Below are positions 19,408 to 31,000 of a stretch of DNA of 64,000 bases, piece by piece. The notes under the pieces are model-generated. The model was given only the letters and a program-made list of their open reading frames with translations. It was not told the DNA's origin and searched no databases. The first letter of the stretch is position 1, and every line of letters starts with the position of its first letter. Origin of the DNA: Phaeosaccion multiseriatum (taxonomy: Eukaryota; Ochrophyta, other classes); assembly GCA_965112735.1 (NCBI GenBank), contig OZ218951.1, forward strand, positions 3,782,001 to 3,846,000, given 5' to 3'. The position numbers and the translations under genes are program-made.

Positions 19408-22400
19408 TCATGGCCTGCCCCCGAGAAGCGCAGCCGCTGCCCTCACATCCCCGCCGCAAGTGTTGAGCGCAGCCAAGGCATCATCTCCGCTGAACCCCAT
19501 GTCCTGTAGTTGTGCAAGTTGCGAGTCTCTCCCACTGTCCAGAATCTGGGACTGGGCTCCTTGCTGCTGCCTGTCTAGAGCCGCTAGTCTAGCAGCTCTT
19601 TCACGCTCCGGGTCTCTCGCCATGGCCCCCGTGCTTAGGGAATGGCCAGCGCCAGTGAAAGCCTGTTGTAAGCCGGGGGACGGGCGGGGGGGGCGTAACA
19701 AGGCTCAATACAAATACACAATTTTCCACTCTGGCTTCTCTCACACTTTTCGTCACCTTGCTCATCTCATCTTGTGGTGGTTGCTGGGATGGTTGCTGCT
19801 GCGGTGGCCGCTGCTGCTGTTGCTGCTGCCCTCCGAAAAGACTGTAGTGCGCAATTTGAAACAATCACATTTGGAGTAAGCATTTACTTGACAACGAAAG
19901 ACACTTACAAATGTAGAGGTTTAGTACTCACCCACCCAGCCCTCCCCCTCCTTGTTGGCTCGGATGATCCGCCGGGGCATTCACCGGTAGCCACGCGTCT
20001 CTCCCTAACGAGGCGGAGCCCACGATAAATCCCTCCCTTTGCGAGAAGTGGGAGAGGCATCCGCTTTCCCACCCATTCAGACGGGCTTGAGAGGGTCTCA
20101 CTGCGTCAAGCTGGATGTGACAGTGAGTGCATGAGTGGGTGGGTGAAAGAGAAACGTGTTTCGCAAGCGGTGAAGCACTTTGGCATGGAGGGGCACTCGT
20201 AAAGGCTTCCAGTGGAGAAGAGTAGCATTTCCTTTCCAACCTACCTTTCCAAGCGAGTACGCATAGCCCAGAGCAAGGGAGATGCATAGATCAAATCGCA
20301 GCCCTCCGCCAACAAGGCTGAACATGGCCGTTAGGGCACAGGGGTAGTACTTGCTTGGGATCTGGTGGGGAGGCAAGTGGGTGGAGAGAGGGAGGGCGAC
20401 GCAAGCAGGCGGGGCGGTTCACTCAAAACTAGAGATACCAGAAAGGGCACATCCAAAATATAACGCACCGTGCATGGGAAGCAGAACAATCTTCTCGGCT
20501 CCTCCGGATTGCCCATGCTCTCAATGGCAATGAGGGCAATGAGAATCTGGGGATTGGCGTAAAGGAAGGAAGGCACGTGGACAGACATATGGGCAGGCAC
20601 CAAACAGAAAGGAGAGTTACACAGTGTGCTTCGCGTCGAAGTTGAAGAGGATGAGCGAGGGCTCCCTCCTCCTAATATCTGCAGCAGTCCTGCTTACATT
20701 CCAAAAGCCCTCCATAGACATGGCGGCCGCAGAAGTGTTCCCCAGCATAAAGAAGGTCTGTGCGAGACAGAGAAAGAGAGTGTTGCCCAACAGATCGATG
20801 AGGAGTACCAACGCCAGCAAGCCTGTCGAGCCTGGTTTTGCACAATTGCTCGCGTCGTTTAGTGCACACTAAATAATGCAAGCGCGCCCTCTCGTAGTAA
20901 GGGCATTTATGTCACTTACCATGCGCAGCCTCGAGTCGAGGACCTATTTGGTTGAAGCTCATGAGACTGAATACAACACTGATGAAGCCGCTGGTGTATA
21001 ATCCCTGTTCCCGTTTCGAAACATAACGAACAAGGGATGTTAGGCACGTATGCTTGGATGGAATTGGATTCCATCCTTGGAACGCACCGCAGTTAGCAGA
21101 CGGTAGAGCTCCAGCCGGAAGACCGTAGCACCAAGATTATTGGAGAGCACGTCGTCCACTGGAATGAAAAGCGACACGACCCAACCCACCACAGTTCCAA
21201 CCATGATCGCCCTTGAAGTGAAGGGCGTTTTCGCAGCCCAGCCTCCGTAGCTGGGAGGAAGGGAGAAAGAGAAGAAGAAGAAGAAGAAGAAGAAGAAGAA
21301 GAAGAAGAAGAAGAAGAAGAAGAAGAAGAAGAAGAAGAAGAAGAAGAAGAAGAAGAAGAAGAAGAAGAAGAAGAAGAAGAAGAAGAAGAAGAAGAAGAAG
21401 AAGAAGAAGAAGAAGAAGAAGAAGAAGAAGAAGAAGAAGAAGAGCAGGAGTACGAGTGAGAGAGGGAGGATGAAGGAGGGAGAGGGAGAGGAGGAGGAGG
21501 AGGAGGAGGAGGAGGAGGGGGAGGAGGAGGAGGAGGAGGAGGAGGAGGAGGAGGAGGAGGAGGAACAGGAGCAGGATGAGCAGGAGGAGGAGTGAGGGGG
21601 AGGAGGGAGAGGGGAAGGAGGGGGAGGAGGGGGACGGGAAGGAAGAGGAGGAGGGGGAGGAGGAGGAGGAGGAGGAGGAGGAGGAGGAGGAGGAGGAGGA
21701 GGGGAAGGAGACGGAGGAAAGAGGAGGAGCAGTAGGAGGAGGATTGAGAGAGGGTGGAGAGAGACAGCAAGGAGGAGGAGGAGGAGAGCAAGGGAAGAGC
21801 AGGAGGAGCAGGAGCAGGAGGAAGAGGAGGAGGAGGAGGAGGAGGAGGAGGAGGAGGAGGAGGGGGGGGAGAGCAAGTGAAGGAGCCGGAGAGGGAGGAG
21901 GAGGAGGAGGAGGAGGAGGAGGAGGAGGAGGAGGAGGAGGAGGAGCAGGAGAAGGAGGAGGAGGAGGAGGAGGACGAGGAGGAGGAGGACGAGGAGGAGA
22001 AGGAAGAGGAGGAGGAGGAGGAGGAGGAGGAGGAGGAGGAGGAGGAGAAGGGGTGAGAGAGAGGGAGACGGGAAGGAGAGGGGGGGGAGGAAGAGTAGCG
22101 AGAGACGGAGGAGAGAAAGGGAAAGGAGGAGGAAGAGAGCAAGGGGAAGAGCAGGACGAGGAGGAGGGCGAGGAGGAGGAGGAGTTAGAGAGGGAGGGAG
22201 AGGGGAAGGAGAGGGAGGGGAGCAAGAGGAGGAGGAGTTAGAGAGGGAGGGAGAGGGGAAGGAGGAGGAGGAGGAGGAGGAGGAGGAGGAGGAGGACGGG
22301 GTGAGGGAGGAGGAGGAGGAGGAGGAGGAGCAGGAGGCGGAGGCGGAGGCGAAGGATGATGATGATGATGAGGAGGAGGAGGAGGAGGAAAGGGATGAGG

Positions 22401-25343
22401 AGGAGGAGGAGGAGGAGGAGGAGGAGGAGGAGGAGGAGCAGCAGGAGGAAGAGGAGGAGGAAGAGGACGAGGAGGAGCAGGAGGATGAGGAGGAGAAGGA
22501 GGAGGACGAGGGGGAGCAGGAGGATGAGGAGGAGGACGAGGGGGAGCAGGATGAGAAGGGGGAAAGCAAGTGAAGGAGCAGGAGGAGGAGGAGGAGGAGG
22601 AGGAGGAGGAGGAGGAGGGGGAGGAGGAGGAGGAGGAGGAGGAGGAGGAGGAGGGGGAGGAGGAGGAGGAACAGGAGCAGGATGAGCAGGAGGAGGAGTG
22701 AAGGGGAGGAGGGAGAGGGGAAGGAGGGGGAGGAGGGGGACGGGAAGGAAGAGGAGGAGGGGGAGGAGGAGGAGGAGGAGGAGGAGGAGGAGGAGGAGGA
22801 GGGGAAGGAGACGGAGGAAAGAGGAGGAGCAGTAGGAGGAGGATTGAGAGAGGGTGGAGAGAGACAGCAAGGAGGAGGAGGAGGAGAGCAAGGGAAGAGC
22901 AGGAGGAGCAGGAGCAGGAGGAAGAGGAGGAGGAGGAGGAGGAGGTGGAGGAGGAGGAGGAGGAGGAGGAGGAGGAGGAGGAGGAGGGGGAGAGCAAGTG
23001 AAGGAGCCGGAGAGGGAGGAGGAGGAGGAGGAGGAGGAGGAGGAGGAGGAGGAGGAGGAGGAGGAGGAGGAGGAGGAGCAGGAGAAGGAGGAGGAGGAGG
23101 ACGACGAGGAGGAGGACGAGGAGGAGAAGGAAGAGGAGGAGGAGGAGGAGGAGGAGGAGGAGGAGGAGGAGGAGAAGGGGTGAGAGAGAGGGAGACGGGA
23201 AGGAGAGGGGGGGGAGGAAGAGTAGCGAGAGACGGAGGAGAGAAAGGGAAAGGAGGAGGAAGAGAGCAAGGGGAAGAGCAGGACGAGGAGGAGGGCGAGG
23301 AGGAGGAGGAGTTAGAGAGGGAGGGAGAGGGGAAGGAGAGGGAGGTGAGCAAGAAGAGGAGGAGGAGGAGGAGGAGGAGGAGGAGGAGGAGGAGGAGGAG
23401 GAGGAGGAGGAGGACGGGGTGAGGGAGGAGGAGGAGGAGGAGGAGGAGCAGGAGGCGGAGGCGGAGGCGAAGGATGATGATGATGATGATGAGGAGGAGG
23501 AGGAGGAAAGGGATGAGGAGGAGGAGGAGGAGGAGGAGGAGGAGGAGGAGGAGCAGCAGGAGGAAGAGGAGGAGGAAGAGGACGAGGAGGAGCAGGAGGA
23601 TGAGGAGGAGAAGGAGGAGGACGAGGGGGAGCAGGAGGAGAAGGAGGAGGACGAGGGGGAGCAGGATGAGAAGGGGGAAAGCAAGTGAAGGAGCAGGAGG
23701 AGGAGGAGGAGGAGGAGGAGGAGGAGGAGGAGGAGGACGAGGAGGAGGAGGAGGAGGAGGAGGAGGAGGAGGAGGAGCAGGAGGAGTGAGAGGGAGGAGG
23801 GAGAGGGAATGGAGGGGGAGGTAATGGAGGTGGAGGGGAACAAAAGGAAAAGTAGGACGACGAGGGGGACGAGGAGGAGGAGTGAGAGAGGGAGGAGGGA
23901 GAGAGGGAGGAGGAGGAGGAGGAGGAGGAGGAGGAGGAGGAGGAGGAGGAGGAGGAAGAGGAGGAGGAGGAGGAGGAGGAGGAGGAGGAGCGAGAGTGGG
24001 GAAGCCGGAGGAAGAGAGCAAGGAGAGGGGCAGGAGGAGGAGCAGAAGGAGGAGGAGCAAGAGCAGGAGGAGGAGGGGGAGGAGGAGCAGGAGAAAAAGG
24101 AGGAGGAAGAGGAGGAGTAGGAAGAGAAGGAGCGGGAGAAGGAGCAGCAGCAGCAGGAGGAGGAGAAGGAGGAGGAGGAGGAGGAGGAGGGGGAGGAGGA
24201 GGAGGAGGAAGAAGAGGAAGGGAGCAGGAGTAGGAGTGAGAGAGGGAGGAGGGAGAGGGAAGGGAGGAGGAGGAGGAGGAGGAGGAGGAGGAGGAGGAGG
24301 AGGAGGAGGAGGAGGAGGAGGAGGAACAGGCGCAGGATGAGCAGGAGGAGGAGTGAGAGGGAGGAGGGAGAGGGGAAGGAGGGGGAGGAGGGAGACGGGA
24401 AGGAAGAGGAGGAGGAGGAGGAGGAGGAGGAGGAGGAGGGGTGAGAAAGGGAGGGAGAGGGGAAGGAGAGGGAGGAAAGAGGAGGAGTAGGAGGAGGAGG
24501 ATTGAGAGAGGGAGGAGAGAGACGGCAAGGAGGAGGAGGAGGAGGAGGAGGAGGAGGAGGAGGAGAAGTAGGAGGAGGAGGGGGAGCGGGAGGAGAAGGA
24601 GAAGGAGGAGGAGGAGGAGGAGGAGGAGGAGGAGTAGGAGGAGGAGGAGGAGGAGTGAGAGCGGGGAAGCAGGAGGAAGAGAGCAAGGAGAGGAGCAGGA
24701 GGAGTGGGTGGAGCAGAAGGAGGAGGAGCAAGAGCAGGAGGAGGAGCAGGAAGAAGAGGAGGAGTGAGAGGGAGGAAAGACGGTGAAGATGATAATGATG
24801 ATGATCATGATGATGATGGTAAAAGGAGGAGGAGAAGTAGAAAGGAGGAGGAGGAGGAGAAAGAGGAGGAAGAGGAGGAGTAGGAGGAGGAGGAGTGGGA
24901 GAAGGAGGAGGAGGAGGAGGAGGAGGAGGAGGAGGAGTAGGAGGAGGAGGAGGAGGAGGAGGAAGAGGAGGAGGAGGAGGCGGAGGAGGAGTGAGAGGGA
25001 GGAGGGAGGAGGAAGAGGACGAGGAGCAGGTGGAGCAGGAGGAGGAGTGAGAGGGAGGAGGGAGAGGGGAAGGAGGGGGAGGAGGAGGAGGAGGAGGAGG
25101 AGAAGGAGGAGGAGGAGGAGGAGGAGGAGGCGGAGGGGGAGGAGGAGGAGGAGGAGGAGGAGGAGGAGGAGGAGGAGGAGAAGGAAGAGGGGAAGGAAGA
25201 GGGGAAGGAATGAGAGAGGGAGAAGGGAGAGGGAGGGAAAGGAGGGGAGAGGGAGCAAGAGGACGAGTAGGGACAGGAGAAGGAAGGGGAGGAGCAGTGA
25301 GAGAGGGAGGGGAGAGAGGGGATAGGAGAGGAGAGAAAGGGGA

Positions 25344-25383
<40 letters not shown>

Positions 25384-26694
25384 GAGGAGGAGGAGGAGGA
25401 GGAGGAAGAAGAGGAAGGGAGCAGGAGTAGGAGTGAGAGAGGGAGGAGGGAGAGGGAGAGGAGGAGGAGGAGAAGGAGGAGGAGAGCAAGGGAAGGGGGA
25501 TGAGGAGGAGGAGGAGGAGGAGGAGGAGGAGGAGTAGGAGGAGGAGAGGAGGAGGAGGAGGAGGAAGAGGAGGAGGAGGAGGAGGAGGAGGAGGAGGAGG
25601 AGGAGGAGAAGGGGGAGAGCAAGTGAAGGAGCCGGAGAGGGAGGAGGAGGAGGAGGAGGAGGAGGAGGAGGAGGAGGAGGAGGAGGAGGAGGAAGAAGAG
25701 GAAGGGAGCAGGAGTAGGAGTGAGAGAGGGAGGAGGGAGAGAGAGGAGGAGGAGGAGGAGGAGGAGGACGGGGATGAGAAGGAGGAGGAGGACGGGGATG
25801 AGAAGGAGGAGGAGCAGGAGGAGGAGGAAGAGGAGGAGGAAGAGGACGAGGAGGAGCAGGAGCATGAGGTGGATGAGGAGGAGGAAGAGGAGGAGGAGGA
25901 GGAGGAGGAGGAGGAGGGGGAGCGGGAGGAGAAGGAGAAGGAGGAGGAGGAGGAGGAGGAGGAGGAGGAGGAGGAGTAGGAGGAGGAGGAGTGAGAGCGG
26001 GGAAGCAGGAGGAAGAGAGCAAGGAGAGGAGCAGGAGGAGTGGGTGGAGCAGGAGGAGGAGGAGCAGAAGGAGGAGGAGCAAGAGCAGGAGGAGGAGCAG
26101 GAAGAAGAGGAGGAGTGAGAGGGAGGAATGACGGTGAAGATGATAATGATGATGATTATGATGATGATGGTAAAAGGAGGAGGAGAAGTAGAAAGGAGGA
26201 GGAGGAGGAGAAAGAGGAGGAAGAGGAGGAGTAGGAGGAGGAGGAGTGGGAGAAGGAGGAGGAGGAGGAGGAGGAGGAGGAGGAGGAGGAGGAGGAAGAG
26301 GAGGAGGAGGAGGCGGAGGAGGAGTGAGAGGGAGGAGGGAGGAGGAAGAGGACGAGGAGCAGGTGGAGCAGGAGGAGGAGTGAGAGGGAGGAGGGAGAGG
26401 GGAAGGAGGGGGAGGAGGGGGAGGAGGAGGAGGAGAAGGAGGAGGAGGAGGAGGAGGAGGAGGCGGAGGGGGAGGAGGAGGAGGAGGAGGGGGAGGAGGA
26501 GGAGGAGGAGGAGGAGGAGGAGGAGGAGGAGGAGGAGGAGGAGAAGGAAGAGGGGAAGGAATGAGAGAGGGAGAAGGGAGAGGGAGGGAAAGGAGGGGAG
26601 AGGGAGCAAGAGGACGAGTAGGGACAGGAGAAGGAAGGGGAGGAGCAGTGAGAGAGGGAGGGGATAGAGGGGATAGGAGAGGAGAGAAAGGGGA

Positions 26695-26737
<43 letters not shown>

Positions 26738-27414
26738 GAGGAGGAGGAGGAGGAGGAGGAGGAGGAAGAAGAGGAAGGGAGCAGGAGTAGGAGTGAGAGA
26801 GGGAGGAGGGAGAGGGAGAGGAGGAGGAGGAGGAGGAGGAGAGCAAGGGAAGGGGGATGAGGAGGAGGAGGAGGAGGAGGAGGAGTAGGAGGAGGAGAGG
26901 AGGAGGAGGAGGAAGAGGAGGAGGAGGAGGAGGAAGAGGAGGAGGAGGAGGAGGAGGAGAAGGGGGAGAGCAAGTGAAGGAGCCGGAGAGGGAGGAGGAG
27001 GAGGAGGAGGAGGAGGAGGAAGAAGAGGAAGGGAGCAGGAGTAGGAGTGAGAGAGGGAGGAGGGAGAGGGAGGAGGGAGAGGGAGAGGAGGAGGAGGAGG
27101 AGGAGGAGGAGGAGGAGAGCAAGGGAAGGGGGATGAGGAGGAGGAGGAGGAGGAGGAGGAGGAGGAGGAGGAGGAGGAGGAGGAGGAAGAAGAGGAAGGG
27201 AGCAGGAGTAGGAGTGAGAGAGGGAGGAGGGAGAGGGAGGAGGGAGAGGGAGAGGAGGAGGAGGAGGAGGAGGAGGAGGAGGAGGAGGAGGAGGAGGAGG
27301 AGGAAGAGGTGGAAGAGGGGAAGAGGAGGAAGAGGATCAGGAGGAGGAGGAGGAGGAGGATGGTGATGAGGAGGAGGAGCGGGGGGGGGGGGAAGGATGA
27401 TGACAGTGATGACA

Positions 27415-27460
<46 letters not shown>

Positions 27461-27468
27461 GGATGACA

Positions 27469-27500
<32 letters not shown>

Positions 27501-27845
27501 TGTGATTATGAGGATTATGATGATGATTATGATTAGAAGGAGGATGAAGAGGAGGAGGTGGTGGAGAAGGGGGGGGAGGAGGGGGGAGAGGAGGAGGGTG
27601 AGCAGAAGAAGGATGACAAGGAGGACCAGAGCCAGGAGAAGGAAACGAATAAGCAGACGAAGCACGAGAAGAAGAACGAGGAGCAGGCGAAGGGGGAAGA
27701 AGAGGATAACGAGGAGGAGGAGCACGAGACGAAGAAGCAGGCAGGCGAAGGAGGCTAAGAAGAAGCAGGCGGGAAGAAAGGGGCGATATTTCGCCGTCAC
27801 TTACGCCGTCATGATGGGGTTATCTTGCGGTGCGTTGCCATTCAT
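19408..27845 (-). CDS. UBAC2: UBA-domain rhomboid-like pseudoprotease (UBAC2-type) with a 6.55-kb first intron
   Basis: The proposed first exon is 27845-27805 (MNGNAPQDNPIMT plus two bases, donor GTAAGT). The second is 21250-21088, after an acceptor CTTCCTCCCAG. The join is in frame and yields MTAYGGWAAKTPFTSRA followed by TM1. Exon 3 (21004-20920) gives GLYTSGFISVVFSLMSFNQI and GPRLE, the rhomboid L1/TM2 motif, without the usual His. Exon 4 starts at 20831 with a further membrane segment. Later exons carry PSLILFNFDAKHT, ILIALIAIESMGNPEEP, PSKYYPCALTAMFSLVGG and a Gln-rich linker, and the last ends in a UBA domain (LQDMGFSGDDALAALNTCGG). No GxSG catalytic motif is seen, so it is probably a pseudoprotease; UBAC2 acts in ER quality control. 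Exon joins between 20700 and 19700 are approximate, and the giant intron is inferred, not proven. Confidence 0.72.
21271..21442. repeat. Pure (GAA)n microsatellite, about 57 units
   Basis: Uninterrupted GAA triplets on the plus strand, about 20 bp upstream (in transcript sense) of the predicted 3' splice site of the UBAC2-type gene. It is the longest perfect run in the block. Confidence 0.95.
21560..23800. repeat. Tandem duplication of about 1.1 kb inside the GAG block
   Basis: Landmarks recur 1,106-1,124 bp apart: GCAGGATGAGCAGGAGG at 21571 and 22677, GAGCAAGTGAAGGAGCCGG at 21871 and 22992, the GATGATGATGATGA tract near 22357 and 23474, and GTTAGAGAGGGAGGGAG near 22186 and 23310. The copies differ mainly in triplet-run lengths. 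A diverged partial third copy begins near 24337. Confidence 0.85.
24590..27260. repeat. Tandem duplication of about 1.35 kb inside the GAG block
   Basis: Landmarks recur about 1,335-1,350 bp apart: GACGGTGAAGATGATAATG near 24780 and 26129, the CAG runs near 25346 and 26697, and GGGAAGCAGGAGGAAGAGAG near 24664 and 26000. A smaller unit around GGGAGCAGGAGTAGGAGTG is repeated near 25418, 25705, 26777, 27030 and 27199. Confidence 0.8.
27397..27535. repeat. GAT/ATG triplet microsatellite
   Basis: A run of GAT triplets with CAAT, CATGAT and GTGATT interruptions. It marks the end of the pure purine block near the 5' splice site of the inferred giant intron. Confidence 0.85.
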
Positions 27846-28013
27846 GGTCTTTTCCTACCCTATGCCCCTACCACTCTCCCGTCCTCTCCTCTTCAAGCCC
27901 CCCCAAAGTGATCTCGAAGTGTGAAAGTGTGTTCCCAACGACTGGTGCAGCAGTTGGTGACTCGGGATGCAGATGGCACAGGGCCAAATAACGTTACAAA
28001 TTCGATTCTGGGG
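27846..28013. promoter_or_regulatory. Divergent promoter, UBAC2-type and CNBD genes
   Basis: 168 bp between opposed start codons. An in-frame stop at 27909 limits the CNBD protein on its 5' side. No core-promoter motif is recognised. Confidence 0.4.
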
Positions 28014-31000
28014 ATGGACGCCTCGAGCGTGGCGTCCGACTTGCAGCAGCAGCAGCAGGAGGATGAGGCAATGTGTCTGGAGCGGAGCACGAGGAAGCTT
28101 CTTGCAGAGTCGTTTGTGATCCTACTAGACGGCTCGAGTAGCAGCCGGGCGCACCAAACGCGGCTCCTCAAGAGGCTGGTGGGCACACACTGCGTCCTGC
28201 AAGATATGAGCGACATTCGGCGTATGGTTGCTAGTCATGCGGGCGTTGATATCATTGTGGTGGATTTGGATCCTGCGACAGTCAAGCTCTTGGACTGGCT
28301 GCGCGAGCGAAGTCTTTCCGACAGCAAGCTCGCCGTGATTCCGGTGCTGGTCATAGTGAATCCAGACAACCCTCAGGTGGAAATGCTGCAAACCGCGTTG
28401 GATGCCGGAGCGGCAGACTGCTTGTACAGGCCATTGACAGAAGCTACATGGGTCCACCGCGTCGGTCAAGTCTTGAGACGGAAAGTAGAGGTGGAAAATG
28501 TCTATCGCGACTTGCAGAGGGGCGAAGTGGAAGAAGTGAAGCTGCTGAAGATTCCTCGGTTTCATTTGGACGGCTTTGACATGGACACTGAGCCGAAGGT
28601 ATCCAATTCTGCGACTCTAAAGTCCCGCGACTCTTTGATACAGCTGGTCCCAAAGACAACGTCGGTGGTGCCCCCTTCGAAAGGGGACGAGGAGATCGTG
28701 CAGCCTGCCCGCATTGGGGACAAAAAGTCAAGAAGCTCTGGCCGAGCGAAAGGCCGAATGAAGACGACTGCTCAGACTGTAATGTCCCTGACCCAGCTTG
28801 GCGGTGGCGCATCCTCTGCGGTCGATATTACGAGCGCGCTTCGACGGCCCCGACTCTACCGTGCTGTCCCATCATCAGGAGGAGGCGGGGCAGCTGCAGG
28901 CTTGTCGGCGGCGGCGCGCGTAGTGTCTGCCGAGCTACGTCCTTTCGTGTGGAGGAGTAGGCCGGAGCAGAGATCGCCCCGCGCGTGCAACGGAATGAGC
29001 AGGTCGCGTGTTGCCAAGCTGAGGGGACTCATGGAGATAACGCTTCCCTTCAGCCAAGGGCAATCGACAAAGGAGGCCTGGGCTCGCAACGAGGGTGTTC
29101 TCTATGAAGCGGACGCCAAGACTTTCAACAAGTCGGAACAATCGGGCGATGAAAATGTATCCCCAACGGTAACTCGCGACCGAGGCCTTGTGAACCGCCT
29201 CAAAGACAAGGAAAAGAATCCTGTCGTTACTGCAAACGTGACGGACATTTGCAGGACTATATTGTGTGACGGTCAGACTCGTCCGAGACCCCTTGGGACG
29301 AACAGTGCTGTGCACCACGCAAAGGAAAAGTTTTGCGCCGTGAGAGACAACAAGCGAAAGGCAATAAACAACGAGCAGCACGGGCAGGAGACACGCGACA
29401 ATCTTTTTCGAATCGTGGTGTCTTCCATGGCCAAGAATGTGTTGCATGAAGGCCTGGGGGAGCTGGTGCAGCGGCCAGACGATGTCCTCGCCGCTGACTT
29501 TATACACCCCCCTTCCACAACCGGTACTACTCCGGCGTCGACTGCAACATCAGTCTTCATGAAGAAGCTACGAGGCCGAGACTTTGACGGTGCCCTTCAA
29601 CTCTGTCGTAAGGCTGTACAGGCAGAGCCCACCAACATTCGCTGTATCATGAACAAGGTAAGGCCTCAAAGAGGGGGAGGGGGTTAAAGGCATGATGGTA
29701 GACGCGCGGCACAACACCAATTTGTGTATTTCGTTTGCTGCTGACAATGTGCCCAGGCGGTGGCCAATGCACGTGCTGGTGAACCTTTCGACGCTTTGAC
29801 GGATTTTGCTCAAGCACTTCGACTGTGCCAGCAACGCCCTATGACTTGCGAGAAGGACTTGGTAGGCACGATTCACTTCAATCGCGCCATTGTGTACACC
29901 ATGCTAGGAGACGATGTCAAGGCCCTTCTCGACCTCAATGAAGCGGTCAAGAGAGATCCCCGATGTCACCGCTACCGATCACACAGGGCGCTTCTGCGAA
30001 GGCGTTGCGACGACTTTACTGCGGCCGGCAAGGACTATCAGAGGCTCTTGGTGCAGGTAACAATGGGCCACGCCTTCTATGGTTGATTCTTTTTATGTCG
30101 TTTCTCGCTGACTCCTCCTATCCAACTTGCTGCGCACAGGCTGAGCTAGACCGACGGACGCTGCAGGCCGAGCAGAAAGAGCTGGAGGGACCCCGGCTCG
30201 AAGAGGGCCAGGGAGAGTGTCGACGGGAGAATATCAAGCGGACAAAGTACGTGAAAACCTGACGTTGCGCCCTCTTCAGTTGCAGACTTGTCAATGACCA
30301 GTGTTTTGTTCTCTCCCTCTTTCGTCCCTCGGCACACACACACTACTGTGTCGTCTGGAGCAGAGCGAATGTTGCTGGTGACGCCGGCTTGCTGCAGGGC
30401 AGGCCTTCCGGAAATGCCATCCCCGAGAGAGTGCCGCAGAGCTTCGACCCCACGTACGGCCAGAGCTTTGAAGAGATTAGCTCGATCATAGTTCAGACTC
30501 CAACTCTGGTAGCAGGCAAGCTCAGGAGCGTGGACGGGGAGAAAGACCCCACACTGACCAACTACAAGGACGCGCTTCATCCCACCATGAAGGACGAAGT
30601 TTTTGAAGAGCTATTTTGCAAGCCCTTACCACTTCACGAAGCCTTGACGCTGGGGCCCGAACAGCGGAGTGGTGAGCATGTTGCCACGATTGCAAAGTAT
30701 ATCAAGGTCCTGCCCCAGTTTTACAAACTGCCCCCGGCTGAGGTCAACCGGATTGCTGCACACATTGAATATCGGGTACTGCAAGCGGGAAGCCCAATCT
30801 TTCGACAAGGAAAGACGCCAGAGGCTATGGCCGTCATTCTCTCGGGTGAGGTCCAAATCAGGATGCGGCGGCACGACAAGATGGTGGCCGAGTTGCGGGC
30901 CCTTGGCGCAGAAGAGTCGTTCGGGGAAGATACTCTGCTCATGAGTACGGCGAAGGACCTTCCATACGCGGAGACTCGCTTGGTGCAAGGCTACCGGGCG

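Larger units (their letters stand above)
21251..27804 (-). repeat. Purine-rich triplet-repeat block (GAG/GAA on +), inferred intron 1 of the UBAC2-type gene
   Basis: From about 21253 to 27390 the plus strand is almost entirely purine, built of GAG, GGA and AGG triplets with islands of AAG, CAG and GAT. The start is a pure GAA run of about 57 units (21271-21442). Two large tandem duplications and two CAG runs are included. The bases from 27540 to 27770 are a degenerate A/G-rich continuation. In the minus-strand transcript the block would be a polypyrimidine tract thousands of bases long running into the acceptor at 21251. The long Glu-, Arg-, Gly-, Ser-, Leu- and Pro-rich open frames on both strands are artefacts of the triplet repeat. 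Confidence 0.85.

Noticed and set aside
21040-27800. Very long open frames on both strands, up to 1,871 codons, encoding Leu/Ser/Pro or Glu/Arg/Gly runs
   Set aside because: They are the automatic result of triplet repeats without stop codons; composition is pure repeat, all frames are open together, and only the ends belong to real exons.
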